From assembly GCF_000720135.1 (NCBI RefSeq), contig NZ_JOIU01000035.1, forward strand, positions 7,090 to 71,089: a DNA stretch of 64,000 nucleotides, read 5' to 3'. The notes below the pieces were generated by a model. The model had not been told where the DNA came from. It made no database searches and saw nothing but the letters and a program-made list of their open reading frames with translations. This document shows positions 41,612-51,006 of this stretch, one piece after another. This stretch comes from Streptomyces sp. NRRL S-1022 (GTDB lineage: Bacteria; Actinomycetota; Actinomycetes; Streptomycetales; Streptomycetaceae). Position 1 is the first letter of the stretch, and each line of letters starts with the position of its first letter. A program made the position numbers and the translations under genes.

Positions 41612-44371
41612 GTGGTCCGTGCCCGGCGCATATGGGTGACCGCCGCCGCGTTGCTCGCGGTGGCGGGGGCATCCCCGGGAGTGGCTCTCGCCCACTCCCG
41701 ACCGCCCGCGACACCAGGCGTGTCGACAGGGGACACGCCGTTGCCGCCGGGATGGCGGCTGACCGGCGGCGGCTCGGCACCACAGCTGGTGTGGCGCTCG
41801 CGGGGGCCGGTGCCGATGGGGGACGCGCGAGTCGAATTCCGCGCCGGGGAGAGGCTGTTGGGCGTGCCGCGGCCGGCCGCCGACGGGCACACCTTCCGGC
41901 TCCCGCTGGACGGACGGCGGGCGACCGGGCTGCGGGGGCTGCAAGTCTGGTCCGGCGGACGGCGGTTGGACGTCCGGGAGCCGGCCGCCACCGCGTCGGC
42001 GCCCCGGTTGCCGGCCCCGCTGCCGGCGAACGGCGTGGACCCGGGCAAGCCCGGCGCGTACCGCACCAGGACCGGCGAGTACGGGCTGAAGTCCGTGCGG
42101 CTGCCGGGCTTCGCCAAGCCGGTGGAGATGCGCGCGGTGGTCGTCGCCCCGGTCGGCGCCACCGGCAAGCGGCCGCTGGCCCTGTTCCTGCACGGCCGCC
42201 ACTACACGTGCTACAAGGGTCATGACGAAAGCAGCGGTACCTGGCCCTGCCCGGCCGGTACCAAGCCGGTGCCGAGCCACCGCGGCTACCTGCGGGACCA
42301 GCGACTGCTCGCCTCCCAGGGCTATGTGACCGTGTCGATCTCGGCCAACGGGATCAACGGGCAGGACTTCGCGGCGGAGGACGGCGGCGCGCAGGCCCGT
42401 TCGTCGCTGGTGCGGCTGCACCTGGCCCGCTGGGCCGACTGGGCCGAACACCCCGGCACCGCACCGAAGGTGGTCCGTGAGGCGCCCCGCGCCGACCTGT
42501 CGCGGGTGCTGCTGGTCGGGCACTCCCGGGGCGGCGAGGGTGTCAACCGGGCCGTGCTGGACAGCCTCGCCCCGCCGCCCGCCGACCAGGACGGCTACCA
42601 CGGGCCGGTGCGCTGGACCATCCGGGGCACCGTCCTGATCGGCCCGACCGTCTTCGGCCAGAACCCGGTGCCCGACGTGCCCTCGGTGACCATCCTGCCG
42701 GGCTGCGACGGTGACGTCTCCGACCTCCAGGGCGAGGTGTACGTCGACGGCACGCGCGGGGTCGGCGCCGGTGCCGCGCTGCACAGCGCGGTGTACGTGA
42801 TCGGCGCCGACCACAACTTCTTCAACTCGGAGTGGACGCCCGGCCAGGCCGCGGCTCCCGCCGAGGACGACTTCTACGACGATCCGCAGCACCCGGACAA
42901 GGTGTGCGGCAAGCGGGCGGCGACCCGGCTGACCGCCGACCGGCAGCACCGGGCCGGCTCGACGTACATCGCCGCGGCGGCACGCCTGTTCCTCGCCGGG
43001 GACGACCGGGTACGGCCGCTGCTGGACGGCTCCGGGAAGCGGGCGCCGTCCGCGGACCCGGCGCGGGTCCTCACCCACGCGGTGGGTGCCCGCCGCTCCG
43101 GCGGCTTCCTGCCCGACGGCGGGGTGTCGGTGAGCGGCGGCACGCTGTGCGCCGCGGTGGACCCGAGCCCGGCCAAGGCCTGTCTGGGGCAGGGCGCCAA
43201 GGGGGCCTCGCCGCACTTCGCGCAGTGGGAGGTCGGCCCGGAGGCGGGCCGGCACGCGATCGCGCTGCACTGGACGCGCACCGGCGCCCCGGCCCGGGTG
43301 ACCGTGCGCAAGCCGGTGTCGCTGTCCGGCGCCAAGGCCCTCGCGCTGCGGCTGTTCGTGCCGCCGAACTCCAGGGGCACGCAGCTGGACGTGTCCCTCA
43401 CCGACACCGCCGGCAAGAAGGCCGAGCTCGGCCGGGTCACGCTGGACGGGCTGCCCGGCAGCGAGCGGACCGCGTCCTACTGGGCGCGGGAGATCCGGGT
43501 GCCGTTGCCGGCGGCCGGCCGCTCCGGACCGGACCTGGGCTCGGTCAAGTCGCTCGAACTGACGCCGCGTTCGCCGTCGGGGCGGGCCTGGCTCATGGAC
43601 GCGTGGGGCTGGCGGCCGGGGACGCCGGCGGTGCGGACCGAGGCGCTGCCGCGGGTCGACCTCGGCCGGACGACCGTGCAGGAGGGTGACTCGGGTGTGC
43701 GCACCTACCGGGTCCCGGCACGGGTGACGGGCCGGGGCGGCAGTGGTCAGGTCCGGGTGTACGTCGTCGACCCGGCCGGCGGCAAGGCCACCGACCGGCT
43801 GGTGACGGTGCGGCCGGGCGGTCAGGACATCGACGTACCGGTCCGGGTGAAGGGCAACACCCGGTACGGCACCGACGTGTCGTACGACGTGCTGGTCAAG
43901 GCGGTCCGCGGTGCGGTCGTCGGTTCCTACCGGGGCGGGATCACCGTCCACGACGACGATCCGGCGCCCACGATGACCGTCACGCCCGTCGCCGGCGAGG
44001 TGACCGAGGGCAAGTCGCTGACATGGCGGGTGTCGCTGTCCGAGGCGGTCGACGTGGACATGGGCGCGCTGTTCGCGGTCGCGCCGGCCACCTCGCCCGA
44101 GGTGTCCACCAAGGACGTCCCGGCGAACTGGCTGCGGGAGATGAGCGGGGAGAAGCCCGACCCGGAGCGTCCGCTGTCCAAGGTGAACGGGCTCTACCTG
44201 TGGGCGGACATCCCCGCGGGGCGTACCAGCGCGGACATCACCCTGCCGACGGTGAAGGACGGGGTGCGGGAGTCCACGGAGTCGGTGCGGTTCCGGCAGG
44301 CCGACCCGGGCACCGGTGAGCCGCGGACCGGCGGCCTGGAGCTGAAGGGTTCGGTGCGGAACGCGTCGTAG
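41612..44371 (+). CDS. Large secreted alpha/beta hydrolase with Calx-beta-like C-terminal domains
   Basis: The 919-residue protein opens with a signal peptide (VWVTAAALLAVAGASPGVALA-like, cleaved after ~residue 27). The hydrolase domain (~170-480) has ALFLHGRHYTCY (oxyanion), LLVGHSRGGEGVNRAV with the nucleophile Ser, and VIGADHNFF with the likely His. A beta-sandwich domain follows. The last ~230 residues contain two Calx-beta-like segments (TTVQEGDSGVRTYRV; VAGEVTEGKSLTWRVSLSEAV). GAGGAGG lies just before the GTG. Substrate unknown; an extracellular lipid or polymer ester is possible. Confidence 0.83.
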   Translation: MVRARRIWVTAAALLAVAGASPGVALAHSRPPATPGVSTGDTPLPPGWRLTGGGSAPQLVWRSRGPVPMGDARVEFRAGERLLGVPRPAADGHTFRLPLDGRRATGLRGLQVWSGGRRLDVREPAATASAPRLPAPLPANGVDPGKPGAYRTRTGEYGLKSVRLPGFAKPVEMRAVVVAPVGATGKRPLALFLHGRHYTCYKGHDESSGTWPCPAGTKPVPSHRGYLRDQRLLASQGYVTVSISANGINGQDFAAEDGGAQARSSLVRLHLARWADWAEHPGTAPKVVREAPRADLSRVLLVGHSRGGEGVNRAVLDSLAPPPADQDGYHGPVRWTIRGTVLIGPTVFGQNPVPDVPSVTILPGCDGDVSDLQGEVYVDGTRGVGAGAALHSAVYVIGADHNFFNSEWTPGQAAAPAEDDFYDDPQHPDKVCGKRAATRLTADRQHRAGSTYIAAAARLFLAGDDRVRPLLDGSGKRAPSADPARVLTHAVGARRSGGFLPDGGVSVSGGTLCAAVDPSPAKACLGQGAKGASPHFAQWEVGPEAGRHAIALHWTRTGAPARVTVRKPVSLSGAKALALRLFVPPNSRGTQLDVSLTDTAGKKAELGRVTLDGLPGSERTASYWAREIRVPLPAAGRSGPDLGSVKSLELTPRSPSGRAWLMDAWGWRPGTPAVRTEALPRVDLGRTTVQEGDSGVRTYRVPARVTGRGGSGQVRVYVVDPAGGKATDRLVTVRPGGQDIDVPVRVKGNTRYGTDVSYDVLVKAVRGAVVGSYRGGITVHDDDPAPTMTVTPVAGEVTEGKSLTWRVSLSEAVDVDMGALFAVAPATSPEVSTKDVPANWLREMSGEKPDPERPLSKVNGLYLWADIPAGRTSADITLPTVKDGVRESTESVRFRQADPGTGEPRTGGLELKGSVRNAS

Positions 44372-44392
44372 GACGCCCTGCCCGGGTGGCCC

Positions 44393-44779
44393 TCACTCCC
44401 CGAGGGTCACCCGGATCCCGACCGTGCCGTCCAGGCCCCGTCGCAGGCGGCTGCCGAACAGGGTCAGGCGGCCGAGGACGCCGTACTTGCGGGCGATCAG
44501 CTTGCGGTAGCGGGCGGTGGTGGCCGCGTCGGCGATCTCGGCGGTGGCCGGCTTCTGGTCGCCGGTGGGGTTGCCGCGCACGTCGCAGGGGCCGACGAGG
44601 ACGTCGGGACGGCGCCGGATCCGCTTGACCTTCCAACTGCCGGCGACCGTCCACACCCCGAGGGCGCCGCCGTCCCGGACCACCCACACCGGGGTGGCGA
44701 CGGGGGTGCCGTTCTTGCGGAAGCTGGTCACCAGCAGGTACTTGCCGGAACCGAGCCGGTCGAGCCGCGTGTCGTCCAT
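44393..44779 (-). CDS. PPOX-class, probably F420-dependent, flavin/deazaflavin protein
   Basis: The 128-residue split-barrel protein contains KYLLVTSFRKNGTPVATPVWVV, GSWKVKRIRRRPDVLVGPCDVRG and ARKYGVLGRLTLFG, as in F420-binding reductases of the PPOX/FDOR-B group. Streptomycetes make F420. The substrate is unknown. It converges on the secreted hydrolase gene. Confidence 0.85.
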   Translation of the reverse strand: MDDTRLDRLGSGKYLLVTSFRKNGTPVATPVWVVRDGGALGVWTVAGSWKVKRIRRRPDVLVGPCDVRGNPTGDQKPATAEIADAATTARYRKLIARKYGVLGRLTLFGSRLRRGLDGTVGIRVTLGE

Positions 44780-44926
44780 ACCCGCAGTCTAGGAGGCGAC
44801 GCGCCGCGGGAGGAGGGCCGGACCGGCGCCGAGCGCGACGCCGGCGAGCGGTGGGCAGCCGCCCGCCCCGGCGCGCGGCGCGGGCGGCTGCCCCGGCAGG
44901 CCGTCGCCCGGCTACCGTTGCCTCGC

Positions 44927-45844
44927 ATGACGGCCACCGGGATCGACATCACCGAGGACCTGGTCCGGGAACTGCTGCGCGAGCAGCACCCCGACCTGGC
45001 GGACCGGCCCCTGGAGCTCGGAGCGCTCGGCTGGGACAACCAGGTGTGGCGGCTCGGCGACGACCTCGCCGTCCGGTTGCCCTGGGCGACGCGGTCCGCG
45101 GACGCGCTGCTGCGCAAGGAGCACGCCTGGCTGCCGCGCCTCGCCCCGCACCTCCCGCTCCGGGTACCCGTCCCGCAGCGGCTCGGTGAGCCCTCCGGAC
45201 GGTTTCCCCGGCCCTGGCTCGTCACCACCTGGGTCCCGGGCGAACCCGCCGACCGCGCCCCCGCCACGCGCGCCGCGGAGGCGGCCGTCGCCCTGGCCGC
45301 CTTCCTGACCGCCCTGCACCGCCCCGCCCCCGACGGGGCGCCCGAAGGCCGGGACCGGGGTGGCCCGCTGGCCGGCACCGCCGGAGACTTCGCCCACGGG
45401 CTGGCCTCGGCCACCGAACTGGGGCTGGTGCGCGACCCGGACGCCGTCCGCGCGGTCTGGGAGGACGCCGCCGCCGCGCCGGACTGGGCAGGTCCGGCAC
45501 TGTGGCTGCACGGCGACCTGCATCCGGCCAACATCCTGACCACGGACGGCACCTTCTCCGGCGTGATCGACTTCGGCGACCTGTTCGCCGGCGATCCGGC
45601 CTTCGACCTCGCCGCCGCCTGGATCCTGCTGCCGGACGGCGCCATCGACCGATTCCACGCGACGTACCGGCCGGGCCCGGACGCCGCGACGCTGCGCCGC
45701 GCCCGCGGCTGGGCAGTGCTGCGCGCCCTCTCCTGCCTCCACATCGGGCACGCCGGCGTCCACGGCCGGCCCGGGGGCAAGCCCACGTGGGGCCCGCCCG
45801 CGCACGCGGCACTGCGCCGCCTCACCGCAACCGTCCGCCCGTGA
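44927..45844 (+). CDS. Aminoglycoside phosphotransferase-family kinase
   Basis: The 305-residue protein shows kinase-like lobes: LGWDNQVWRLGDDLAVRLPW as the nucleotide-binding hairpin, the catalytic HGDLHPANIL, and the metal-binding DFGDLFAGDP. Family members phosphorylate aminoglycosides, macrolides, sugars or other small molecules; most streptomycete copies are of unknown substrate, so a resistance role is not claimed. ATG at 44927 preferred over TTG at 44918. Confidence 0.87.
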   Translation: MTATGIDITEDLVRELLREQHPDLADRPLELGALGWDNQVWRLGDDLAVRLPWATRSADALLRKEHAWLPRLAPHLPLRVPVPQRLGEPSGRFPRPWLVTTWVPGEPADRAPATRAAEAAVALAAFLTALHRPAPDGAPEGRDRGGPLAGTAGDFAHGLASATELGLVRDPDAVRAVWEDAAAAPDWAGPALWLHGDLHPANILTTDGTFSGVIDFGDLFAGDPAFDLAAAWILLPDGAIDRFHATYRPGPDAATLRRARGWAVLRALSCLHIGHAGVHGRPGGKPTWGPPAHAALRRLTATVRP

Positions 45845-45904
45845 GCAGCGGGTCCGGGAGGGGCGGCGGTCGACGCATCCGTACGCCGGCCACCGCGTCC
45901 GGTG

Positions 45905-46348
45905 CTACGGCCAGTTGTGCATCGTCAGCGGACCGGTGCCGTCGAGGTAGCCGAGCAGGCCGGCCCTGGGGTACTCGATGATGTCGTCGGGGAGGCCGTG
46001 CACGGGGAACCAGGTGAGCGCCAGGCACTTGCCGGGTTCCTTGTTGACGGGCTCGCCCTCCCAGGCGAGGGCTTCGAAGAAGAAGCCGATCCGCTCCCCT
46101 TCGGTCTCCTGGCGGTGGTGGACGACCTGGACGAGCCGGAGATCGTGCGGGGCGACGGTGATCCCGGTCTCCTCGAACAGCTCGCGGGCGGCGCCGGCGT
46201 GCAGCGGCTCGCCCCGGTCGAGCTTCCCGGACGGCATGTGCCACCGGCCGTAGCCGTACGGGCTGCCCCGCCGGGACAGCAGGATCAGGTCGTCGTCGCG
46301 GACGATGACGTGGGTGTCGATGACGGGTGCTGCCGGCTGTCCGCTCAT
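45905..46348 (-). CDS. NUDIX hydrolase
   Basis: The 147-residue protein has a full NUDIX box, GKLDRGEPLHAGAARELFEETGI, with the metal-binding Glu residues in place. It hydrolyses a nucleoside diphosphate linked to another moiety; specificity cannot be read. The segment SPYGYGRWHMPSGKLD precedes the box. Confidence 0.92.
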   Translation of the reverse strand: MSGQPAAPVIDTHVIVRDDDLILLSRRGSPYGYGRWHMPSGKLDRGEPLHAGAARELFEETGITVAPHDLRLVQVVHHRQETEGERIGFFFEALAWEGEPVNKEPGKCLALTWFPVHGLPDDIIEYPRAGLLGYLDGTGPLTMHNWP

Positions 46349-46409
46349 GTCCCCATGGTGTCGGTCTCCGGCGGGATCACGACGGACGGCGAGCTCGTAC
46401 GGGTCCCCC

Positions 46410-47456
46410 TCATCGGCTCCCGGCCGGGGGCGCGCCGGAGCCGCGCCGGTCGCTGCCCCTGGCTCCGGTGTCCCTCGGCAGCGTCAGATCCGCACGTCGG
46501 GCGACCTGTTCGGGCTCCGCCGGGCGTGGGAGCACCCAGCCCGGTGTCCAGGTGCCGGCGGCGTCGAGGCCGGTTGTGGTCGTGGCGAGGTGGGCGCGCA
46601 GGGCGGCCAGCGCCGGGTGGGCGTTGTCGCGGTGCCAGAGGAGCGAGTGCGGGTAGACGGGCGTCGGGTCGGTCACCGGGATGCGGCGCAGGCCGTGGCC
46701 GGCGGGCCACACGAGACGCGTCTGTGCGCCCATGAACGTGGCCAGGGCCGGGGTGTCGGCGACGGTGTCGAGGAGCGCGTCGGAGCCGAAGTTGGGGCCG
46801 GTCGCCTCGATGGTGAGGCCGAACTCGGCGACGAGGTCGTCGTAGTAGGCGGCCCACTCGGTACCGGGGACGACGCCGGGCATCCAGATCCGGTGCCCGG
46901 CGAGCTCGGCGAGGGGCACGGACCTGGCGCCCGCCAGCGCGTGGGCGGGGCCGGTCAGGAGCTGGAGCGGTTCGTCGAGCACCCGGACGGACTCGATGTC
47001 CTCCGGAAGGGGGTGGCCGGGTGCGGCGACGGCGCGGAAGGAGGCGTCGATCTCACCGGAGCGGATCGCGGCGAGGGCCGTCTCGATGTCGAACAGCCAC
47101 AGCACGTCGAGATCGATCCCGGGGTGCGCGCGGTGGAAGCCGCGCATCAGGCCCGAGCCCGCGCCGCGCGAGGCGATCACGTCGACGCGCAGCGGACGGC
47201 GGCCGGTGCGCACGGAGGCGACCGCGCGTTCGCCGATGCGCAGCAGCTCGCGCGCGTGGGGCAGGAACGCCTGCCCGTCGATGGTCAGCCGGGCGCCGCG
47301 CGGCGTGCGGGTGAACAGGCGCACCCCGAGGTGGCGCTCCAGCGCGGCGATGCGTTTGGAGACGGCCTGCTGGGTGATCGCCAGCTCGGCGGCGGCCTCC
47401 TGGAACCGGCCCGCGTCCGCGGCGGCGACGAAGGTACGGACGGCGTCGAGGTCCAT
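46410..47456 (-). CDS. LysR-family transcriptional regulator
   Basis: The 348-residue regulator has an N-terminal winged helix (DLDAVRTFVAAADAGRFQEAAAEL, ITQQAVSKRIAALERHLGVRLF) and a C-terminal effector domain. It is divergent from the MFS transporter gene, with a 17-bp perfect dyad between, so it likely controls that gene and itself. The inducer is unknown. Confidence 0.93.
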   Translation of the reverse strand: MDLDAVRTFVAAADAGRFQEAAAELAITQQAVSKRIAALERHLGVRLFTRTPRGARLTIDGQAFLPHARELLRIGERAVASVRTGRRPLRVDVIASRGAGSGLMRGFHRAHPGIDLDVLWLFDIETALAAIRSGEIDASFRAVAAPGHPLPEDIESVRVLDEPLQLLTGPAHALAGARSVPLAELAGHRIWMPGVVPGTEWAAYYDDLVAEFGLTIEATGPNFGSDALLDTVADTPALATFMGAQTRLVWPAGHGLRRIPVTDPTPVYPHSLLWHRDNAHPALAALRAHLATTTTGLDAAGTWTPGWVLPRPAEPEQVARRADLTLPRDTGARGSDRRGSGAPPAGSR

Positions 47457-47472
47457 GCCGGCAGCCTACGGC

Positions 47473-47509
47473 CACAACGATCGGTTGTGCCTGGCGGCTC
47501 CGCGGTTGT
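47473..47509. promoter_or_regulatory. LysR operator in the LysR/MFS divergent region
   Basis: CACAACGATCGGTTGTG (47473-47489) is a perfect dyad with 6-bp arms and a 5-base spacer. A further half-site GGTTGT stands at 47504-47509. It begins 17 bases from the LysR start, the usual place for a LysR autoregulatory site. Confidence 0.72.
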
Positions 47510-47589
47510 TTGATCTCCCGGTGCCGTGCTCGCTTGGATGGTTCCGGTCGCGGATCGGTTGTACGGGTCGAGGGACGGGGGCGGCGGGC

Positions 47590-48822
47590 ATGCGGAGCGG
47601 GCACCGGCTGGGACGGCGGTTCGGGTGGCTGTGGGCGTCCTACGGGACCAGCGCGCTCGGCACGTGGCTCGCCTTCGGCGCCTTCCCGCTCATCGCCCTC
47701 CGGGTGCTGCACGCCGGTCCGGCGGAGGTCGCCGCGCTCTCCGCGGTGGGGACCGCGGTGGGCGCGGCCGTGGCCGTGCCGCTCGGCCCGTGGGTGGAGT
47801 TCCGCCGCAAGCGGCCGGTGCTGATCGCGACGGACCTGGTGCGGTGCGCGGCGCTGCTGACGATCCCCGCCGCGTTCACGCTCGGCGCGCTCACCTTCCT
47901 CCAGCTCCTGCTGGTCTCGGTCGTCGTCGCGGCGGCCGACATCACCTTCCGCGCCGCCTCCGGCGCGTACCTGAAGACGCTGCTGCCGGCCGGGGACCTG
48001 CTCGTCGCCAACGCCCGGTTCGAGTCCACGGCCTGGTCGACCACGATCCTCGGACCCCCGCTGGGCGGTGCCGCGACCGGGCTGCTCGGCCCGGTGGTGA
48101 CAGTGGTGGCCGACGCGGTCAGCTACCTGCTCTCGGCCCTGGGCATCCGTGCGACGGGCGGCCAGGAGCCCCCGCCGGAGCGCCGGCAGGCGGCGCGGAT
48201 GCGGGCCGGGGACCTGCTCGACGGCTGGCGGTACATCCTCGCCGACCCGACGCTGCGTCCGCTGTTCCTCAACACCGCCCTGTTCAACGGCCTGGTGATG
48301 GCCGCCGAGCCGCTGCTGGCCGTGCTCATGCTCGGGCGGCTGCACTTCGCACCGTGGCAGTACGGCCTCGCCTTCGCCGCGCCCTCGATCGGCGGGCTGC
48401 TCGGTTCCCGGCTGGCCCGGCCGCTGGTCACCCGGTTCGGGCAGCACGAGGTCCTGCTCGCGGCCGGGGCGCTGCGCGCGCTCTGGCCCGTGGGGCTGGC
48501 GTTCCTGGGGCCGGGCACCGGAGGGCTGCTGCTGGTGATGGGCGTCGAGCTGGGGCTGATCTTCTGCTGCGGGGTCTTCAACCCCGTCTACGCCACCTAC
48601 CGCCTGCGACGCACCCCGGCCGACCGGGTCACCCGCACGCTCTCCGCCTGGCAGGTGACGACCAGGGCCTCGACCGCGCTCCTGACGGCCCTGTGGGGGG
48701 TGCTGGGCAGCGTGCTCGGCCCGCGCACCGCCATCGGCCTGGCCGGCGTGCTCCTGCTGGCCACCCCGCTCCTGCTGCCCCGCCGCACCTCCGCCGCGGA
48801 GCCGGCACCCAGCCGTGCCTGA
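47590..48822 (+). CDS. MFS transporter
   Basis: This polytopic protein of 410 residues has about eleven to twelve helices. It is of the MFS_3/EntS-like efflux type, with GPWVEFRRKRPVLIATD as the loop 2-3 motif and a central cytoplasmic loop (~residues 190-215). Such proteins expel drugs or siderophores. It is divergent from a LysR gene and probably under its control. The ATG at 47590 is chosen; upstream codons lack a ribosome site. Confidence 0.87.
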   Translation: MRSGHRLGRRFGWLWASYGTSALGTWLAFGAFPLIALRVLHAGPAEVAALSAVGTAVGAAVAVPLGPWVEFRRKRPVLIATDLVRCAALLTIPAAFTLGALTFLQLLLVSVVVAAADITFRAASGAYLKTLLPAGDLLVANARFESTAWSTTILGPPLGGAATGLLGPVVTVVADAVSYLLSALGIRATGGQEPPPERRQAARMRAGDLLDGWRYILADPTLRPLFLNTALFNGLVMAAEPLLAVLMLGRLHFAPWQYGLAFAAPSIGGLLGSRLARPLVTRFGQHEVLLAAGALRALWPVGLAFLGPGTGGLLLVMGVELGLIFCCGVFNPVYATYRLRRTPADRVTRTLSAWQVTTRASTALLTALWGVLGSVLGPRTAIGLAGVLLLATPLLLPRRTSAAEPAPSRA

Positions 48823-48916
48823 CCGGCCTGACCGGCCTGGCCGGACCGTCCCGGTCTTCCGCGGTGGTGTGGGCCGCGGGGCAGCTGCGCGCTGCCGTCG
48901 GCCGGCGCCGTGCGGC

Positions 48917-49996
48917 ATGCTGGTCGTGGGGCTCGGGACGAAGGGCTGTGGTGTGGGCGGAGACGGGGCCGGCGCGGCGCACGAAGCGTGGGAGGCGGTG
49001 GCGGAGGGCCGCTCGCGGGAGGTGGCCTGCGACGAGTCGGGGTCGGACGGGGAGAACCTGGCCGGCGGGAACACCGAGGTGTTCGCGCACGCGAGCGTGG
49101 CCCTGCCGGTGGACGCGGCCGCGGAGTGCGTCGGGGAGATCCGGCGCCGGATCCGTTCGCCCGCCGCGGAGTACAAGGCGGGCCACCTGCTGCGCGAGAA
49201 GCACCGGGCGGTGCTGCTGTGGCTGCTGGCCGAGGGCGGCCCCATCCACGGGCGGGCCCATGTGCACCTGACCGAGAAGGCGTTCCTCCTCGTGGACCGG
49301 GTCGTCGGGCTGTTGTCCGCGGACCCGGTGGACGCCGCCGCGCTGTACCGGCAGGGGCCGGAGGTCTTCGGCGCCGCGGCCTGGCGGGAGTTCCTGGTGG
49401 CCGCGAACCGTCTGCTGCGGGTGCGCCCGGGCGGGGCGGGGGACGCGGGCGGGGAGGGGTTCTTCGCGGCCGTCGACACGCTCGTGCGGGCGGCTGCGGG
49501 CACGCGGGCCGCGTGGGTTGCGGGCCGGCCGGCTGCGTACCGGGCGCGGGCGGAGGCCTACCGGACCCGGGTGCGGGCCGCACCGCCGCTGTTCCCGGTG
49601 CTCAATCCGCTGTTCCCGGCGATCCGCTGCACGGCCGCCCACTGGAGCGCGGACGGGCGGCCGGTGCTGCTGGTGCACGATCAGCAGAACGCGCTGACGC
49701 CGGGGCGGATCGCCCGGATCGTGCAGTCGGCCCGGCGGGACGGGATCGCGCTCGGCGGGCTGCGGCTGGTCGACTCCCGGGACGACGCCCGGGTGCAGAT
49801 CGCCGACTTCCTGGCCGGGGTCGCCCGCAGGATCGCCTCCGACGAGCTGGCCGGCGGCGGTGACCCGGAGCTGGCGGCGTGCCTGCGGCCGTACGTGGAC
49901 GCGCGGTCGGTGTGGGGCGACGCGCGCAGCTGGGCCCGGCTCGCTCCGGCGGCGGAAATCCCGGGGCGGTCGGCGGAGATCAACTCGGGCGTCTAG
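48917..49996 (+). CDS. DUF3800-like protein
   Basis: The protein has about 359 residues from the ATG at 48917; GTG at 48953, with GAAGGG upstream, is equally possible. VACDESGSDGENLAGGNTEVFAHASV resembles the start of DUF3800, an RNase-H-like fold with a metal-binding DES triad. A later acidic strand (LLVHDQQNALTPGRI) and VQIADFLAGVARR, with the usual Ala-Asp, complete the pattern. The biochemical activity is unknown. Relatives sometimes occur with mobile or defence genes, but no such gene is adjacent here. Confidence 0.7.
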   Translation: MLVVGLGTKGCGVGGDGAGAAHEAWEAVAEGRSREVACDESGSDGENLAGGNTEVFAHASVALPVDAAAECVGEIRRRIRSPAAEYKAGHLLREKHRAVLLWLLAEGGPIHGRAHVHLTEKAFLLVDRVVGLLSADPVDAAALYRQGPEVFGAAAWREFLVAANRLLRVRPGGAGDAGGEGFFAAVDTLVRAAAGTRAAWVAGRPAAYRARAEAYRTRVRAAPPLFPVLNPLFPAIRCTAAHWSADGRPVLLVHDQQNALTPGRIARIVQSARRDGIALGGLRLVDSRDDARVQIADFLAGVARRIASDELAGGGDPELAACLRPYVDARSVWGDARSWARLAPAAEIPGRSAEINSGV

Positions 49997-50052
49997 ATTG
50001 CGTCTTGCACGGTGCATCTCTTCACCCTTCAGGTATCCAGGAGCTGACCCAC

Positions 50053-50883
50053 GTGACCGACAACCCGGCAGCCACCAACGACGTGGCCGTGTCGCTGCGC
50101 GCCCGCATCAACACCGGCCAGCCGCACACCGCCCGGATCTGGAACTACTGGCTCGGCGGCAAGGACAACTACGAGGTCGACCGCGCGGCCGGCGACCAGA
50201 TCCGCCGGCTGCACCCGGGCATCGGGGAGTACGCGCGCGCCGACCGGCTCTTCCTGGGCCGCGCCGTGCGCCACCTGGTCGGCGAGGTGGGCATCCGGCA
50301 GTTCCTGGACATCGGTACCGGGCTGCCCACGGCCGACAACACGCACGAGGTGGCGCAGCGGATCGCGCCGGAGTCCCGGATCGTGTACGTCGACAACGAC
50401 CCGCTGGTCCTGGCACACGCGCGGGCCCTGCTGACCAGTACGCCGGAGGGCCGTACCGACTATCTGGACGAGGACCTGCGCAATGTCGACGCGATCCTCG
50501 AACACGCCGCGCAGACGCTGGACTTCAGCGAGCCGGTGGCGCTGATGCTGCTCGGCGTGGTCATCTTCATCGGCGACGAGGAGGACCCGTACGGTCTGGT
50601 GCGGCAGTTGACGGACCGGCTGCCGGCGGGCAGCCATCTGGTGCTGTCGCACACCGTCACCAGCCCGTCGATGCCGGACGTGGACGAGGCGGTGAAGTTC
50701 TGGAACGAGCACGGCACCCCGAAGCTCACCCAGCGCACGCCCGAGGACGTGGCCCGGTTCTTCGACGGTCTGGAACTGCTGGAGCCGGGTGTGGTGTCCT
50801 GCTCGCGGTGGCGCCCGCAGGACGCGTCCGGTGCCGAGCCGGCGGAGGTCGCCATGTTCGGCGGGGTGGCCCGGAAGATCTGA
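50053..50883 (+). CDS. SAM-dependent methyltransferase, DUF574 family
   Basis: The 276-residue protein has the signatures of the streptomycete DUF574 family: HTARIWNYWLGGKDNYEVDR at the start, FLDIGTGLPTADNTHEVAQ as the SAM motif, and VYVDNDPLVLAHARALL. Substrates are not known. The GTG at 50053 follows AGGAG. It comes 57 bases after the DUF3800 gene. Confidence 0.93.
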   Translation: MTDNPAATNDVAVSLRARINTGQPHTARIWNYWLGGKDNYEVDRAAGDQIRRLHPGIGEYARADRLFLGRAVRHLVGEVGIRQFLDIGTGLPTADNTHEVAQRIAPESRIVYVDNDPLVLAHARALLTSTPEGRTDYLDEDLRNVDAILEHAAQTLDFSEPVALMLLGVVIFIGDEEDPYGLVRQLTDRLPAGSHLVLSHTVTSPSMPDVDEAVKFWNEHGTPKLTQRTPEDVARFFDGLELLEPGVVSCSRWRPQDASGAEPAEVAMFGGVARKI

Positions 50884-51006
50884 GCCCGGCCGTCGGTGAA
50901 CGCCGCCGCCCCGGGGCCCGTATGGAGATGCGGGCCCTCGACGAACCGGGGGCTCCGCGGTGCCTGTGGGGCAGCGCGCGTTCGGGTTCGGCTTCGGGAG
51001 CCATGC

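Noticed and set aside
40883..43951. Minus-strand frame of 1022 residues opposite the secreted hydrolase
   Set aside because: Antisense shadow without domains; the plus-strand hydrolase has a signal peptide, catalytic motifs and a ribosome site.
44927..45844. Antibiotic resistance gene
   Set aside because: The kinase fold is clear but most streptomycete members have unknown substrates, so no resistance claim is made.
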